Source: Ochrobactrum sp. Q0168 (GTDB taxonomy: Bacteria > Pseudomonadota > Alphaproteobacteria > Rhizobiales > Rhizobiaceae). Taken from it: DNA of 64,000 nt. The stretch covers positions 684,860 through 748,859 of the forward strand of contig NZ_JAELXQ010000001.1 in NCBI RefSeq assembly GCF_016427605.1, in the 5' to 3' direction. Below are positions 18,173-27,920 of this stretch, piece after piece. Under the pieces are notes generated by a model that searched no databases, had not been told where the DNA came from, and saw only the letters and a program-made list of their open reading frames with translations. Positions within the stretch are counted from its first letter, which is position 1. Every line of letters begins with the position of its first letter. Made by a program: the position numbers and the translations under genes.

Positions 18173-18781
18173 CTATTTCCGATATTGCGCAAGCCTTGCC
18201 GCATAGCGTGCGAGCTGGTCGATCTCGATATTCACCTTGTCGCCAGCTTTTCGCTGGCCCCACGTCGTCACTTCCAGCGAATGGCGGATGAGCAAAACGT
18301 CAAATTCATTGCCTTTCACACCATTGACCGTAAGCGACGTGCCGTCCAGTGCTACCGAACCTTTCTGGGCGATGAATGGCGCCAGTTCTTCCGGAGCGCG
18401 CAGGGTAAAGCGCACCGCGTCGCCCTCGTCCTTGCGCTCAACGATTTCAGCCTGTCCATCAACGTGGCCGGAAACGAGATGCCCGCCCATTTCATCGCCA
18501 AGCTTCAGCGAGCGTTCCAGATTGATATTGGTTCCATTCTCCCAGGTGGAGATGGTGGTCAAACGCAGGGCTTCTTCCCATGCTTCGACCTCGAACCAAC
18601 GGGCATTGGTGCCCTTCTCCGGCAGCGCAACGACCGTCAGGCAAACACCGGAACACGCAATCGATGCACCAAGCTCGATGGTTTCAGGATCGTAGACAGT
18701 TTCGATACGCAGCAACACGCCTTCATTCAGCGGCTTGATCCGGTCAACCTTGCCGATATCGGTAATTATGCCTGTGAACAT
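18173..18781 (-). CDS. ribE: Riboflavin synthase, alpha chain
   Basis: A 202-residue enzyme that dismutates two lumazine molecules to riboflavin. The two internally repeated lumazine-binding barrels are evident: MFTGIITDIGKV with GVCLTV in the first, and GSVALDGTSLTVN with the GHLVSGHVDG junction in the second. Its ATG overlaps the ribD stop by one base (TGATG), showing translational coupling. The order ribD-ribE-ribH-nusB is that of a riboflavin operon. Confidence 0.95.
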   Translation of the reverse strand: MFTGIITDIGKVDRIKPLNEGVLLRIETVYDPETIELGASIACSGVCLTVVALPEKGTNARWFEVEAWEEALRLTTISTWENGTNINLERSLKLGDEMGGHLVSGHVDGQAEIVERKDEGDAVRFTLRAPEELAPFIAQKGSVALDGTSLTVNGVKGNEFDVLLIRHSLEVTTWGQRKAGDKVNIEIDQLARYAARLAQYRK

Positions 18782-19902
18782 CAAGACTTCCTTACATATT
18801 CCACAAAGGCATCGTCGCCGTAACGCGCCTGTCTGAGAATTTTGAATTCTTCTGCGATATGGGTTTCAAGACCGGGCACGGCAACCCCATCGGCAGTACC
18901 AATTTCTATTGGTGAGCGAAAGGTGATCAGGCGGTCAACTAGCTTTTCATTCAGAAAGCTCTTGGCTATGCCCGCGCCGCCCTCCACGAGAACAGAACCA
19001 ATGCCCTGTGCGGCAAGATCGTCCATCAATTCCGGCAAGGCGATCCGGCAGTCATCAGTCTCGGTTGCCAGAATGCGGCACCCCGCCGCCTTCAGTTCGT
19101 AGCGCCGTTCCGGCGATGCGTCATCGCTGCAAGCGATCCACAGCGGCTGCGCATCTGCCGATTGAACCAGCTTTGAAGACAGCGGCAACCGCAATCCGCC
19201 GTCGAGCACGACGCGGATTGGCGAGCGCTGTTCCAGCCCCGGCAGACGACAGTTCAAAACCGGATCGTCAGCGAGTGCTGTTTCGATACCAATCAGGATA
19301 ACATCGGTTTGCGACCGTAAGATGTGGGACTGCGCACGCGATACGGGACCGGTAATCGGCACCTGTCCCTCGCCTCTTTTTCCGATCATGCCATCGGCGG
19401 AAAGTGCAAGTTTCAGAATCACTTCCGGGCGTTTTCTGGAAGATCGATTCAGGTAGCCTGCCAGATCATTGGCTGCTTTTTCGGCGAGGACGCCCGGCAC
19501 CACTTCAATGCCCGCTTCCCGCAGGATCGCAAAGCCCTTGCCGCTGACCCGGTCGTCCGGATCGGTGGCCGCGACGACCACGCGGGCAACACCAGCACGC
19601 ACCAGCGCTTCAGCGCAAGGCGGCGTGCGACCATGATGAGCGCAGGGCTCCAGCGTGACATAGGCCGTTGCGCCCAGCGCCGCCTCGCCTGCATCGGCAA
19701 GCGCCTGTGGCTCGGCATGGGGCCTCCCGCCCAGTGCCGTGATGCCGCGCCCGATGATGACACCATCCTTGACGATCAGCGTACCGACGGACGGATTGGT
19801 TCCCGTCAGCCCCTTGTGGTGGCGAGCATAACGGATTGTCGCTTCCATGAAGCGGATATCATCCGAGGTCACCTGCGAATGCGGTCGTTCCAGTGCAGTC
19901 AT
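18781..19902 (-). CDS. ribD: Bifunctional riboflavin deaminase/reductase RibD
   Basis: A 373-residue enzyme performing the second and third steps after GTP cyclohydrolase II in riboflavin synthesis. The N-terminal deaminase has zinc ligands in GGRPHAEPQAL and LEPCAHHGRTPPC. The C-terminal reductase domain begins near KLALSADGMIG and includes SVLVEGGAGIAKSF. It starts two bases after the nrdR stop and couples to ribE by a TGATG overlap, so the whole nrdR-ribD-ribE set is probably one transcript. Confidence 0.95.
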   Translation of the reverse strand: MTALERPHSQVTSDDIRFMEATIRYARHHKGLTGTNPSVGTLIVKDGVIIGRGITALGGRPHAEPQALADAGEAALGATAYVTLEPCAHHGRTPPCAEALVRAGVARVVVAATDPDDRVSGKGFAILREAGIEVVPGVLAEKAANDLAGYLNRSSRKRPEVILKLALSADGMIGKRGEGQVPITGPVSRAQSHILRSQTDVILIGIETALADDPVLNCRLPGLEQRSPIRVVLDGGLRLPLSSKLVQSADAQPLWIACSDDASPERRYELKAAGCRILATETDDCRIALPELMDDLAAQGIGSVLVEGGAGIAKSFLNEKLVDRLITFRSPIEIGTADGVAVPGLETHIAEEFKILRQARYGDDAFVEYVRKS

Positions 19903-19904
19903 GC

Positions 19905-20381
19905 CTATCTATCCAGATCGTCCTCGGTATCGGGGGCTGCAAGCTCATCAATCACGTTATGGAAATCGACGGCCTTGCTGAAATTGCGATAGACCGATGC
20001 AAACCGGATATAGGCGATATCATCCACACCCTTGAGGGCATCCATTGCAAGACGGCCAATCTCGTCGGACGTCACCTCCGCCTCACCCGAACTTTCGAGC
20101 TGGCGTACAATCCCGGAAATTGCACGCTCGACGCGCTCGCTGTCGACATCGCGCTTGCGCAGCGCCACTTCGATGGAGCGGGTCAGCTTATCCCGGTCGA
20201 AGGGGACGCGGCGTCCGCTTTTCTTCACCACCATCAGATCCCGAAGCTGAACGCGTTCGAAGGTCGTGAATCGCCCGCCGCACACCGAGCAGACACGACG
20301 CCTGCGAATAACCGCTCCGTCCTCGGCAGGACGGGAATCCTTCACTTGCGTATCTTCAGATTGGCAATAGGGACAACGCAT
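19905..20381 (-). CDS. nrdR: Transcriptional repressor NrdR
   Basis: A 158-residue regulator of ribonucleotide reductase genes. It has an N-terminal zinc ribbon ([15 protein letters not shown] and [17 protein letters not shown]) followed by an ATP-cone domain ([20 protein letters not shown]). Nucleotide binding through the cone controls DNA binding at NrdR boxes. It is the first gene of the run into ribD, after the glyA terminator, an arrangement common in alphaproteobacteria. Confidence 0.96.
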   Translation of the reverse strand: MRCPYCQSEDTQVKDSRPAEDGAVIRRRRVCSVCGGRFTTFERVQLRDLMVVKKSGRRVPFDRDKLTRSIEVALRKRDVDSERVERAISGIVRQLESSGEAEVTSDEIGRLAMDALKGVDDIAYIRFASVYRNFSKAVDFHNVIDELAAPDTEDDLDR

Positions 20382-20480
20382 GGAACACTTTCACTTAACT
20401 CTTCGAAGACTGATTCCTATAGATCATAGCTGATCTGCGCCAATCAACCTACCGAATGCGACGCGCCGGATATGACGGAC

Positions 20481-20517
20481 AAAAAAAACCCCGCTCAACA
20501 AGGATGAACGGGGCTTT
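20481..20517 (-). terminator. Terminator of glyA
   Basis: On the minus strand CCCCG (20514-20510 side) pairs with CGGGG across a loop of about 15 bases, followed by a run of eight T residues (the A-run at 20481-20488 on the plus strand). Confidence 0.85.
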
Positions 20518-20541
20518 TGATACTCTTCTTTCAGGGACTGA

Positions 20542-21861
20542 TTATCCCTGATAGCCATACATCGGGAAACGGTCGGTCAGCGCGATGACCTTGTCCTTCA
20601 CGGCCTGTTCGACAGCAGCATTGCCTTCATCGGAATTGGCGACCTTCAGACCGTCGAGAACTTCTGCGATCAGCGAGCCGATCTCCTTGAATTCGGTCAC
20701 GCCGAAGCCGCGCGTGGTGCCGGCAGGCGTGCCGAGACGAACGCCGGAGGTGACGAACGGCTTTTCAGGGTCGAACGGAATGCCGTTCTTGTTGCAGGTG
20801 ATGTTGGCGCGGCCGAGAGCGGCTTCCGCGCGCTTGCCCGTTGCATTCTTCGGACGCAGATCGACCAGCATAAGATGGTTGTCGGTGCCGCCGGAGACGA
20901 TATCGAGGCCATGCGATTTCAGTTCTTCCGAGAGTGCGCGCGCATTGTCGACGACGTTTTTGGCATAGAGCTTGAATTCAGGCTTCAGCGCTTCGCCGAA
21001 GGCAACGGCCTTGGCGGCGATGACGTGCATCAGCGGGCCGCCCTGAAGACCGGGGAACACAGCCGAATTGAACTTCTTCGCCAGATCGGCGTCGTTGGTC
21101 AGGATCATGCCGCCACGCGGGCCGCGCAGGGACTTGTGCGTCGTCGTCGTGCAGACATGAGCATGCGGGATCGGCGACGGATGCTGGCCACCGGCGACGA
21201 GACCCGCAATATGCGCCATATCGACCATGAGGTAAGCGCCAACTTCATCGGCGATCTCGCGGAAACGTTTCCAGTCCCAGATGCGCGAATAAGCGGTGCC
21301 GCCAGCGAGAATCAGCTTTGGCTTGTTTTCGCGAGCGAGACGAGCCACTTCGTCCATATCGAGCAGATGGTCGTCCTGTCGGACGCCATAGGACACGACA
21401 TTGAACCACTTGCCCGACATGTTGACCGGCGAACCATGCGTCAGGTGACCACCCGAATTGAGGTCGAGACCCATGAAGGTATCGCCCGGCTGCAGCAGAG
21501 CCAGGAATACGGCCTGATTCATCTGGCTGCCGGAATTCGGCTGAACATTGGCGAATTCGCAGCCGAAAAGCTTCTTGGCGCGTTCGATCGCCAGTTCTTC
21601 CACCACGTCCACATACTGGCAGCCGCCATAATAGCGCTTGCCCGGATAGCCTTCGGCGTATTTGTTGGTGAGGATGGAGCCTTGCGCTTCAAGAACAGCG
21701 CGCGAGACGATGTTTTCCGAGGCGATCAGCTCGATTTCATGGCGCTGACGACCGAGTTCGTTGCGAATTGCACCGAAAATTTCGGAATCGATGTCCTCGA
21801 GGCTTGCATTGAAGAAAGCGTCGGAAAACGCATTCTTGGCGGCGGCGTTGGCTTGAGACAT
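20542..21861 (-). CDS. glyA: Serine hydroxymethyltransferase
   Basis: A 439-residue PLP enzyme that interconverts serine and glycine with tetrahydrofolate. The cofactor lysine is Lys243 in [13 protein letters not shown], and the [20 protein letters not shown] substrate region is present. ATG 21861 has GGAGG upstream; the ORF extension by two codons is less likely. It lies upstream of the nrdR-rib genes but its own terminator separates it. Confidence 0.97.
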   Translation of the reverse strand: MSQANAAAKNAFSDAFFNASLEDIDSEIFGAIRNELGRQRHEIELIASENIVSRAVLEAQGSILTNKYAEGYPGKRYYGGCQYVDVVEELAIERAKKLFGCEFANVQPNSGSQMNQAVFLALLQPGDTFMGLDLNSGGHLTHGSPVNMSGKWFNVVSYGVRQDDHLLDMDEVARLARENKPKLILAGGTAYSRIWDWKRFREIADEVGAYLMVDMAHIAGLVAGGQHPSPIPHAHVCTTTTHKSLRGPRGGMILTNDADLAKKFNSAVFPGLQGGPLMHVIAAKAVAFGEALKPEFKLYAKNVVDNARALSEELKSHGLDIVSGGTDNHLMLVDLRPKNATGKRAEAALGRANITCNKNGIPFDPEKPFVTSGVRLGTPAGTTRGFGVTEFKEIGSLIAEVLDGLKVANSDEGNAAVEQAVKDKVIALTDRFPMYGYQG

Positions 21862-21999
21862 TTTCACACCCTCCGGGTCAGCCGGTAAAAGCTATTGGAT
21901 GAGGCGCATTATCACACTTGAATGCCCTAGGCCAATGGCCGCAAAGCGAAAAGCATGTTCCAAAATGCGGCAAACCGATTTGATCTTGGATTTGAGACT

Positions 22000-22030
22000 A
22001 AAAAAGCCGCCCCGAATATTCGAGGCGGCT
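22000..22030 (-). terminator. Terminator of the L,D-transpeptidase gene
   Basis: On the minus strand AGCCGCC (22030-22024) pairs with GGCGGCT (22011-22005), followed by TTTTTAG. It lies about 27 bases past the stop codon. Confidence 0.88.
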
Positions 22031-22056
22031 CTTCTTCGGTCGAAAATAACGAAAAA

Positions 22057-23361
22057 TCAGGTGTCGGTGCCAAGCGCCAGCGAAGCGGCGCCGTCCATCT
22101 TGTAGATGTCGTCGCGGAACTGAACAACACCGTCGCCCGTCGACCAGGCGGAGATATAGACGAAGTGCAGCGGCACGGGATCTGCAACCTGAATAGGCGT
22201 GTTGTTGCCAGAGCGGATCGTTTCTTCGATGTTCTGGCGATCCCAGCCAGCCGTGTTCTTCAAGAGCCATACGTCCAGATCGCGAACATTCTGCACGCGC
22301 ACGCAGCCCGACGAGTCGAAACGCATGAGCTTATTGAAATAGCTCTTCTGCGGCGTATCATGCATATAGACGGCATACTGATTGTGGAAGTTGATCTTGG
22401 TCGAGGACATGGCGTTGATCTTGCCCGGATCCTGACGGAACATCAGCTTCACGGCGTCATCCGTGTTCCAGTCGATGGTTTCGGGTGCAACTTCCTGACC
22501 CGACTGATCGTAAAGACGGATCTTGTTCTTAGCCAGATATTGCGGATCTTTCCGCATCAGCGGAATGATATCCTTCTGGATGATCGACTTCGGCGCCGTC
22601 CAGTAAGGATTGAGAATGACCTCGTGAATCTTCGAATTGAGGAGCGGTGTCTGGCGATCAATCTTGCCGACAACGGCTGTGTGACGCTGCACGACGCTGC
22701 CGTTTTCAACGGCTTCAATCCGCGCGGCGGGAATATTCACCATAACAAAGCGCTGTTCCTGCATACCAGCGCTGACCAGCGGCGAAAGGCGCTGCAAATT
22801 GGTCTGGAGTTGGCCAAGACGCGTATTCGCGTCCACATTCATCGCTGCATAGGTGAACTCACCCATCACCCCATCTGCAGGCAGACCATGACGCGACTGG
22901 AAACGCCTCACTGCGGCATCAACATAGGTGTCGAAAGCATTGGAAAGACCGGCGCCCTGCGGCAGATCACCAGAAACCATCAGACGCTTGCGCAAGTACT
23001 GCACCGACTGGTCGTTCGCGCCAAGCTGCAGCTTTGCATTGCCCGGAACTGTCGGCCAGCCACCGCGACCGGCAATATCGGTATATTGTGCGATAGCGCC
23101 TTGAAGATTGCCGATGGTCTGCTGGCTCAGCACCGGCTGGTTGGTCGCAACCTTCTGGCCGCCTGTCGCGCGCGCATCGAACTGGTCATCCCAGTTACCG
23201 CGCCGCGGCGACGCGAGCACATCGTTAAAAGCCTGTTGCGCAAAGGACGAGGTTGCAAAAGCCGTGGCTGCCACTGAAAGGCCGGCTGTTGCAGCTCCGC
23301 GCAGGAAGCGGCGGCGGTCTACGTTGAAAGCTTCGGCATTCTTGTCTGTTGGCTTGGTCAT
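22057..23361 (-). CDS. L,D-transpeptidase (YcbB-like, YkuD catalytic domain)
   Basis: A 434-residue exported enzyme that makes 3-3 peptidoglycan cross-links or anchors proteins. The N-terminus carries a Tat-like signal (VDRRRFLRG, then a hydrophobic Ala-rich stretch to AQQ). A peptidoglycan-binding segment follows (FQSRHGLPADGVMG, about residues 190-205). The YkuD domain has a YMHDTP stretch with the catalytic-site His and the Ser-Ser-Gly-Cys-Val-Arg catalytic motif. The MarR regulator at 23687 corresponds by context to LdtR, described in Rhizobiales as controlling L,D-transpeptidase genes. Confidence 0.92.
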   Translation of the reverse strand: MTKPTDKNAEAFNVDRRRFLRGAATAGLSVAATAFATSSFAQQAFNDVLASPRRGNWDDQFDARATGGQKVATNQPVLSQQTIGNLQGAIAQYTDIAGRGGWPTVPGNAKLQLGANDQSVQYLRKRLMVSGDLPQGAGLSNAFDTYVDAAVRRFQSRHGLPADGVMGEFTYAAMNVDANTRLGQLQTNLQRLSPLVSAGMQEQRFVMVNIPAARIEAVENGSVVQRHTAVVGKIDRQTPLLNSKIHEVILNPYWTAPKSIIQKDIIPLMRKDPQYLAKNKIRLYDQSGQEVAPETIDWNTDDAVKLMFRQDPGKINAMSSTKINFHNQYAVYMHDTPQKSYFNKLMRFDSSGCVRVQNVRDLDVWLLKNTAGWDRQNIEETIRSGNNTPIQVADPVPLHFVYISAWSTGDGVVQFRDDIYKMDGAASLALGTDT

Positions 23362-23686
23362 TTGCTTAGTCCCAAAAAGGCACGCCGCTCATAGATCAAT
23401 GTCGGCGGCAGTCGTCCGAGAATATCAGCAACAGGACATCAAGGCGATAGGCGACCCGCAAACATGCGCGCCCGCTTATATCTCCCGACCTGTTGGAAGA
23501 TGGCACATTCTTGCCCGTGCAGTCTTGAGAACTGCTTATGTCGGTTTTTATGGCTTAATCATGTCGCGCGGCCCGGTTTGCAAGCCGCGCACGTCAAGAT
23601 CGAAGCATAATTGCCATTCCGCATCAGCAAATGCAGGTCTATTGTGTCCGTTCTGCAACAAACTTGCCGGAACACCGGTCGATTTA
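23362..23686. other. Intergenic region upstream of the L,D-transpeptidase gene
   Basis: I see no gene here. It should contain the L,D-transpeptidase promoter and possibly an LdtR-type operator. No strong palindrome stands out by eye. Confidence 0.45.
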
Positions 23687-24193
23687 TCAGAGACGATAAG
23701 CGATGCTGTCGTTCCAGAAGCGGTCGAGGCGCTGCAAGGACTTGTTCATCGCCATGAATTCTTCAACCTGAATTCCGCCGACCTGTTCGATGGACAGGAC
23801 GTGCCGTTCATAAAGAGCCGCGACCTGATTGGCGATCTCATTGCCCTTGTCGGTCAGGCTAACACGCACCGAACGGCGGTCGACACGCGAACGCTGGTGA
23901 TGAATGAAGCCCATCTCGACAAGCTTCTTGAGGTTGTAGGAAACATTCGAGCCGAGATAATAACCGCGCGAGCGCAGTTCACCGGCGGTCAGTTCCGAAT
24001 TGCCAATGTTGAAGAGCAACAGCGCCTGCGTCGCGTTGATGTCGAGCTGACCGTTGCGGTCGAACTCGTCCTTCACAACATCGAGCAGGCGGCGATGGAG
24101 ACGCTCCACCAGCTGAAGAGCTTCCAGATACAGGCTGCGGAGTGCGGCTTCCGGAGCATAGAGCGGAGCGTCGATCTTGCGCTGAGCATTCAT
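23687..24193 (-). CDS. ldtR: MarR-family regulator, LdtR type
   Basis: A winged-helix protein of about 168 residues. The MarR DNA-binding core reads LDINATQALLLFNIG, LTAGELRSRGYYLGSNVSY and the wing RSRVDRRSVRVSLTDKG. The opening (RSLYLEALQLVERLHRRLLD) and the RGYYLGSNVSYNLKKL recognition region match LdtR of Rhizobiales, reported in Liberibacter to regulate L,D-transpeptidase and osmotic tolerance. It lies next to the transpeptidase gene in the same direction. Two tandem ATGs exist (24196, 24193). A GACTT-AA-AAGTC palindrome lies 124-135 bases upstream. Confidence 0.85.
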   Translation of the reverse strand: MNAQRKIDAPLYAPEAALRSLYLEALQLVERLHRRLLDVVKDEFDRNGQLDINATQALLLFNIGNSELTAGELRSRGYYLGSNVSYNLKKLVEMGFIHHQRSRVDRRSVRVSLTDKGNEIANQVAALYERHVLSIEQVGGIQVEEFMAMNKSLQRLDRFWNDSIAYRL

Positions 24194-24316
24194 CATTGTC
24201 TTTGCCTCTCTGTCGGAGCCGCATTCGGGAAATCCTCGATGCAGCTCTCTTCCTGTTTTAATGCAGCGATGTTTCTCGCTGTCTTGAGAGGACTTTAGGG
24301 GAGATGCATAAAATTC

Positions 24317-24328
24317 GACTTAAAAGTC
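24317..24328. promoter_or_regulatory. Palindrome upstream of ldtR
   Basis: GACTTAAAAGTC is a 12-base inverted repeat in the AT-rich region upstream of ldtR, close to the end of the DUF6163 gene. It is a candidate operator, perhaps autoregulatory; no experimental support is visible. Confidence 0.4.
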
Positions 24329-24396
24329 AGACTTAACAGTAGCTTACCGAGAGGAATGCAAATTCAGGCTTAATGTTTACTTACCCACTCCCGCGA

Positions 24397-24831
24397 TCAG
24401 GCGGAAATGCTGGCCTTTGCCTGCCGCCGCTTCTCCAGAACCAGCAGCACGCGGAACGCGATATAAATGACGATGCACAGCGCATTGAATGTGACCGTCA
24501 ACGGTCTGCTTTCAAAGTTCCGATCAAAGACCGAATAGATGCTGATCTCGCCGACTGCGGCGACAAACCAAAGCACCGGACCCCAGGTCGCCCGCATCCA
24601 GAGACCCGTTGCAGCAACAGGCATTAACACTGCCAGCGCGACAACGGCGGTCTGCCACATCCATGGCATCAGATCGAACCGCCAGAGCAACCCCGGATGA
24701 ATGCCGATGAGCCGCACCCAATAGAAAACGCCGCTTGCAAGCGCAGTCAGCGCCAGCAATCGAATGAACCATGTAAATGTCCATTCAAGGCCGGTCGGTT
24801 GCGTGTGCTGGCGCAGCTCATCCATATGCAT
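24397..24831 (-). CDS. DUF6163 family membrane protein
   Basis: A 144-residue protein with about four hydrophobic helices (for example FIRLLALTALASGVFYWV and WFVAAVGEISIYSVF). I recognise it as the DUF6163 type found beside ldtR in Rhizobiales; no function is known to me. ATG 24831 sits eight bases after GAGG, which overlaps the upstream hydrolase stop region, so the two genes are likely cotranscribed. An ATG at 24825 is an alternative. Confidence 0.7.
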   Translation of the reverse strand: MHMDELRQHTQPTGLEWTFTWFIRLLALTALASGVFYWVRLIGIHPGLLWRFDLMPWMWQTAVVALAVLMPVAATGLWMRATWGPVLWFVAAVGEISIYSVFDRNFESRPLTVTFNALCIVIYIAFRVLLVLEKRRQAKASISA

Positions 24832-24841
24832 CAGCAATTCC

Positions 24842-25894
24842 TCATGAGAACGTCAGTTCCTTTTCGCCAAGATTGACGAAATAGGCGTTTACCTGTTCCG
24901 GTTTCACATCCTCGATGGAAGCCGGCTGCCAGGATGGAGCGCCATCCTTGTCGATCAGCAGCGCCCGCACACCTTCATAGAAGTCGTGCGCTTCAAGCAT
25001 CCGGCTGGCAATGCGGTATTCCATGCGCATGCAATCATCGAGGTTGAGCGGGCGTCCGTCGGCGATCTGCCGGAAGGTCACCGCCACGCTGGTTGGCGAG
25101 CGCGTTGCAATCACGTTCAGTATATCTGTCGCCGGTTTGCTGCCCGAAGCAGCCGCCTTGTCCAGCAAGGCCAGGCAATCTGCAAGCGTCGCGCCGGAAA
25201 AGCACTCATTGATCACATGCCGCGTTTCGGCAGATGTTTCGAAATCCGGATATTGGCTACGGGTCAGAGCCGCGTCGATATCCGCCGATGCGATGAGATC
25301 GTCGCGCACGTCATTGAGATCGCTGGCCGCAACCGCATGGGTGGCAATGCCGCTCTGGAGACAATCGCCCCAGCGAATGCGGTTGCCCGTCAAGGCGAGA
25401 TAATAGCCGAAATTGTCGTGGAGATGCGGCAGGAATGCGCTTCCGCCGACATCGGGAAAGAAGCCGATTCCCGTTTCCGGCATGGCGAACATGGTGTTTT
25501 CGGTCACGATACGATGCGAGCCATGCACCGAAATGCCAGCGCCGCCGCCCATGATGATACCGTTGATCAGTGAGATATAGGGCTTGGGAAACCGACCGAT
25601 GCGGGCATTGAGCCGATATTCATCGCGGAAAAATTCGTAAGCGGGCGTTCCCTCGCGGCCAGACTTGTAGGCAGCAACGACATCGCCACCGGCGCAGAAT
25701 GCCCTACCTTCACCTTCCAGTATCACGCAGGCGACTTCCGGATCGTTTTCCCAGGCCTGCAATGCGCGGTCGAGCGCCAGAATCATCTTGTGCGTCAGCG
25801 CGTTGAGCGCTGCGGTCCGCGTCAGCTTTACAAGACCGGCTTTTCCCTTGCGTTCAAAGCTGATTTCGTCGCCACCGCCAAAGTCAATCTGCAT
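24842..25894 (-). CDS. 3-hydroxyisobutyryl-CoA hydrolase-like, enoyl-CoA hydratase superfamily
   Basis: A 350-residue crotonase-fold protein of the longer ECH_2 type, typical of 3-hydroxyisobutyryl-CoA hydrolases in valine degradation. It carries AFCAGGDVVA and NGIIMGGGAGISVHG for the oxyanion hole, and MPETGIGFFPDVGGS with the catalytic Glu and Asp region. The C-terminal third is longer than in simple enoyl-CoA hydratases, supporting hydrolase assignment. It is the first gene of the leftward run toward ldtR and diverges from hemB. Confidence 0.83.
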   Translation of the reverse strand: MQIDFGGGDEISFERKGKAGLVKLTRTAALNALTHKMILALDRALQAWENDPEVACVILEGEGRAFCAGGDVVAAYKSGREGTPAYEFFRDEYRLNARIGRFPKPYISLINGIIMGGGAGISVHGSHRIVTENTMFAMPETGIGFFPDVGGSAFLPHLHDNFGYYLALTGNRIRWGDCLQSGIATHAVAASDLNDVRDDLIASADIDAALTRSQYPDFETSAETRHVINECFSGATLADCLALLDKAAASGSKPATDILNVIATRSPTSVAVTFRQIADGRPLNLDDCMRMEYRIASRMLEAHDFYEGVRALLIDKDGAPSWQPASIEDVKPEQVNAYFVNLGEKELTFS

Positions 25895-26072
25895 ATCTTG
25901 TCTCCCGTTCCCCCAAATGGGTAGAAAGTGAGACGCCCCGCGTCAATCCCACACAGGCGCCTACGGGCCAATCTTCTTGGTTTCACCACTTTTCCCGTGA
26001 TAAACGGTGCGCATCCGAAGTCAGCCCTTTGATTGCATTTGCATCGCGGCTTCCATTCTCGGGAATAATTCA

Positions 26073-27116
26073 ATGAGCGACCGTCAATCCAAATATCTCC
26101 CCCCTCATATCGGCAGGCATGTCGATGACGTAACCGGCAGCCGCCGTTTGCGCCGTATGCGCAAGGCCGACTGGTCGCGCAGGCTGGTGCAGGAAACGCA
26201 GCTGACGGTGGACGATCTGATCCTGCCATTCTTCCTCACCTACGGGGACGGGGTTTCCGAACCTGTGGAAGCCATGCCGGGTGTGGAGCGCTATTCGGTC
26301 GATATGGCGGTGCGCATGGCGGAAAAAGCCGCGAAGCTTGGCATTCCGGCCATTGCCCCCTTCCCGCGCGAAAAGGCGGAAGTGAAGACGGACGACGGCG
26401 CCTTTGTCGCCAGCCCCGACAATCTGATCAATCGCGCCGTGCGGGCGATCAAGAAGGAAGTGCCTGAGATCGGCATCATCACCGATGCCGCGCTCGATCC
26501 GTTCACCACGCATGGCCATGACGGCATTTTGCGCGACGGCGAGATCGTCAATGACGAATCCGTGGCTATGGTTGTGCGCGGCGCGCTTTCGCAGGCCGAG
26601 GCCGGTGCCGATATCATCGCGCCATCCGACATGATGGACGGCCGTATCGGCGCGATCCGTCAAGCGCTGGACGAGAACGGCTTTCATCATATTCCGATCA
26701 TGTCTTATGCGACGAAATTCGCTTCGGCTTTCTACGGCCCTTATCGCGAAGCCATCGGCACGCAGGGCCTGCTGAAAGGCGACAAGAAAACCTATTACAT
26801 CGACCCAGCCAATCCGGAAGAAGCGGTGCGCGAAGCCGAACAGGACATCGCGGAAGGCGCGGACATGCTGATGGTCAAGCCCGGCCTGCCCTATCTCGAC
26901 ATCATCCACCGGCTGAAGAGCGAATTCCGCCTGCCGACCTATGCGTATCAGGTGTCGGGCGAATATGCGATGATCAAGGCCGCGGGTATCAATGGCTGGA
27001 TCGACGAAGAAAAGGTGATGATGGAAAGCCTTCTGGCTTTCAAGCGCGCCGGTTGCGACGGCATCCTCACCTATTTCGCGATTGAGGTCGCCGAAAAGCT
27101 GAAACAGCACGGTTAA
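26073..27116 (+). CDS. hemB: Delta-aminolevulinic acid dehydratase (porphobilinogen synthase)
   Basis: A 347-residue enzyme condensing two aminolevulinate molecules in haem synthesis. The two Schiff-base lysines are Lys215 in SYATKFAS and Lys269 in MVKPG. The metal site reads DAALDPFTTHGHDG, an Asp-rich, Cys-free type consistent with magnesium rather than catalytic zinc. ATG 26073 fits family starts; the longer ORF from 26007 adds an unrelated Cys-rich head. It diverges from the CoA hydrolase gene. Confidence 0.96.
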   Translation: MSDRQSKYLPPHIGRHVDDVTGSRRLRRMRKADWSRRLVQETQLTVDDLILPFFLTYGDGVSEPVEAMPGVERYSVDMAVRMAEKAAKLGIPAIAPFPREKAEVKTDDGAFVASPDNLINRAVRAIKKEVPEIGIITDAALDPFTTHGHDGILRDGEIVNDESVAMVVRGALSQAEAGADIIAPSDMMDGRIGAIRQALDENGFHHIPIMSYATKFASAFYGPYREAIGTQGLLKGDKKTYYIDPANPEEAVREAEQDIAEGADMLMVKPGLPYLDIIHRLKSEFRLPTYAYQVSGEYAMIKAAGINGWIDEEKVMMESLLAFKRAGCDGILTYFAIEVAEKLKQHG

Positions 27117-27261
27117 GCTGACAGGGTGCCTGCGCTTTCTCTGGCAGCTTCCTTGAAACGGCCCACTTCATTTACCATGTTGGTAGCGTTGCGCCTGGAA
27201 GGCGGAGCGACGCCGGATATTGTCTGTCTCCGGTTGTCTTTTTAAACGACTGGAAGGAAAA

Positions 27262-27732
27262 ATGTCCGACCATATCCTGCACGGCGAGATCATGGCTCCG
27301 CGTTACGACAGCCGAGCTTTCTTCGAAGGCGTGCGTACGCGCCGGATGATGGCTTTTCTCATCGATTATCTCATCGTCTTTCTGCTGTGTATCCCGGCTG
27401 CGATCATCATTGCGCTGTTCGGCATATTGACGCTTGGCGTCGGGTGGATGCTTTACGGCATCATGTTCCCCATCGTCGCGCTGATCTATGTGTCCCGCAC
27501 CATGGGCGGCCCGCAGCAGGCCACAAAGGGCATGCAGATGATGAACATCAAGCTCGTCCGGCTTGAAGGCGGCATGGTGGACCCAATGCTCGCCATCGTC
27601 CACTCGGTGCTGTTCTGGGGGCTCAATGTCGTGCTGACGCCTCTGATCCTGCTAGCAACGCTCGTCCTCGACCGCAAGCGCACGGTGCATGATCTGCTGC
27701 TGGGCACAGCGGTTATCCGCTCGGATCGTTAA
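27262..27732 (+). CDS. RDD family membrane protein
   Basis: A 156-residue protein with about four hydrophobic segments and the family's Arg-Asp features: RTRRMMAFLIDYLIVF at the first helix and LDRKRTVHDLLLGT near the C-terminus. RDD proteins are poorly characterised inner-membrane proteins, some linked to ion transport. ATG 27262 follows GGAAGGAAAA; an ORF start at 27220 is less likely. It sits between hemB and bpt, all rightward. Confidence 0.82.
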   Translation: MSDHILHGEIMAPRYDSRAFFEGVRTRRMMAFLIDYLIVFLLCIPAAIIIALFGILTLGVGWMLYGIMFPIVALIYVSRTMGGPQQATKGMQMMNIKLVRLEGGMVDPMLAIVHSVLFWGLNVVLTPLILLATLVLDRKRTVHDLLLGTAVIRSDR

Positions 27733-27830
27733 GATCACCCTCAAAGACAGTTTCGTGTTTCCCGACACTAACCGATGTGGAGGGAAACAGACTTAGTTCA
27801 ACTTAAGATCAAAAAAATTCAGAGCCGGCT

Positions 27831-27858
27831 GCGCAAAATGCCTATTGACGTTTTGCGC
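27831..27858. repeat. Inverted repeat between the RDD gene and bpt
   Basis: GCGCAAAA (27831-27838) and TTTTGCGC (27851-27858) form an 8-bp stem with a 12-base loop. It could be a weak terminator or an operator for bpt. Confidence 0.45.
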
Positions 27859-27920
27859 CGTCGGTTCGATCCTTGTCTCGTATCGTGATGGTTTCGGTAT
27901 TACCATTTCGTGGATATTGA

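Noticed and set aside
18077-18180. FMN riboswitch before ribH
   Set aside because: The gap is too short and shows only a simple 8-bp hairpin, not the multi-stem FMN aptamer.
21862-22000. Glycine or other riboswitch upstream of glyA
   Set aside because: I see no paired aptamer-like stems or conserved cores in this short leader.
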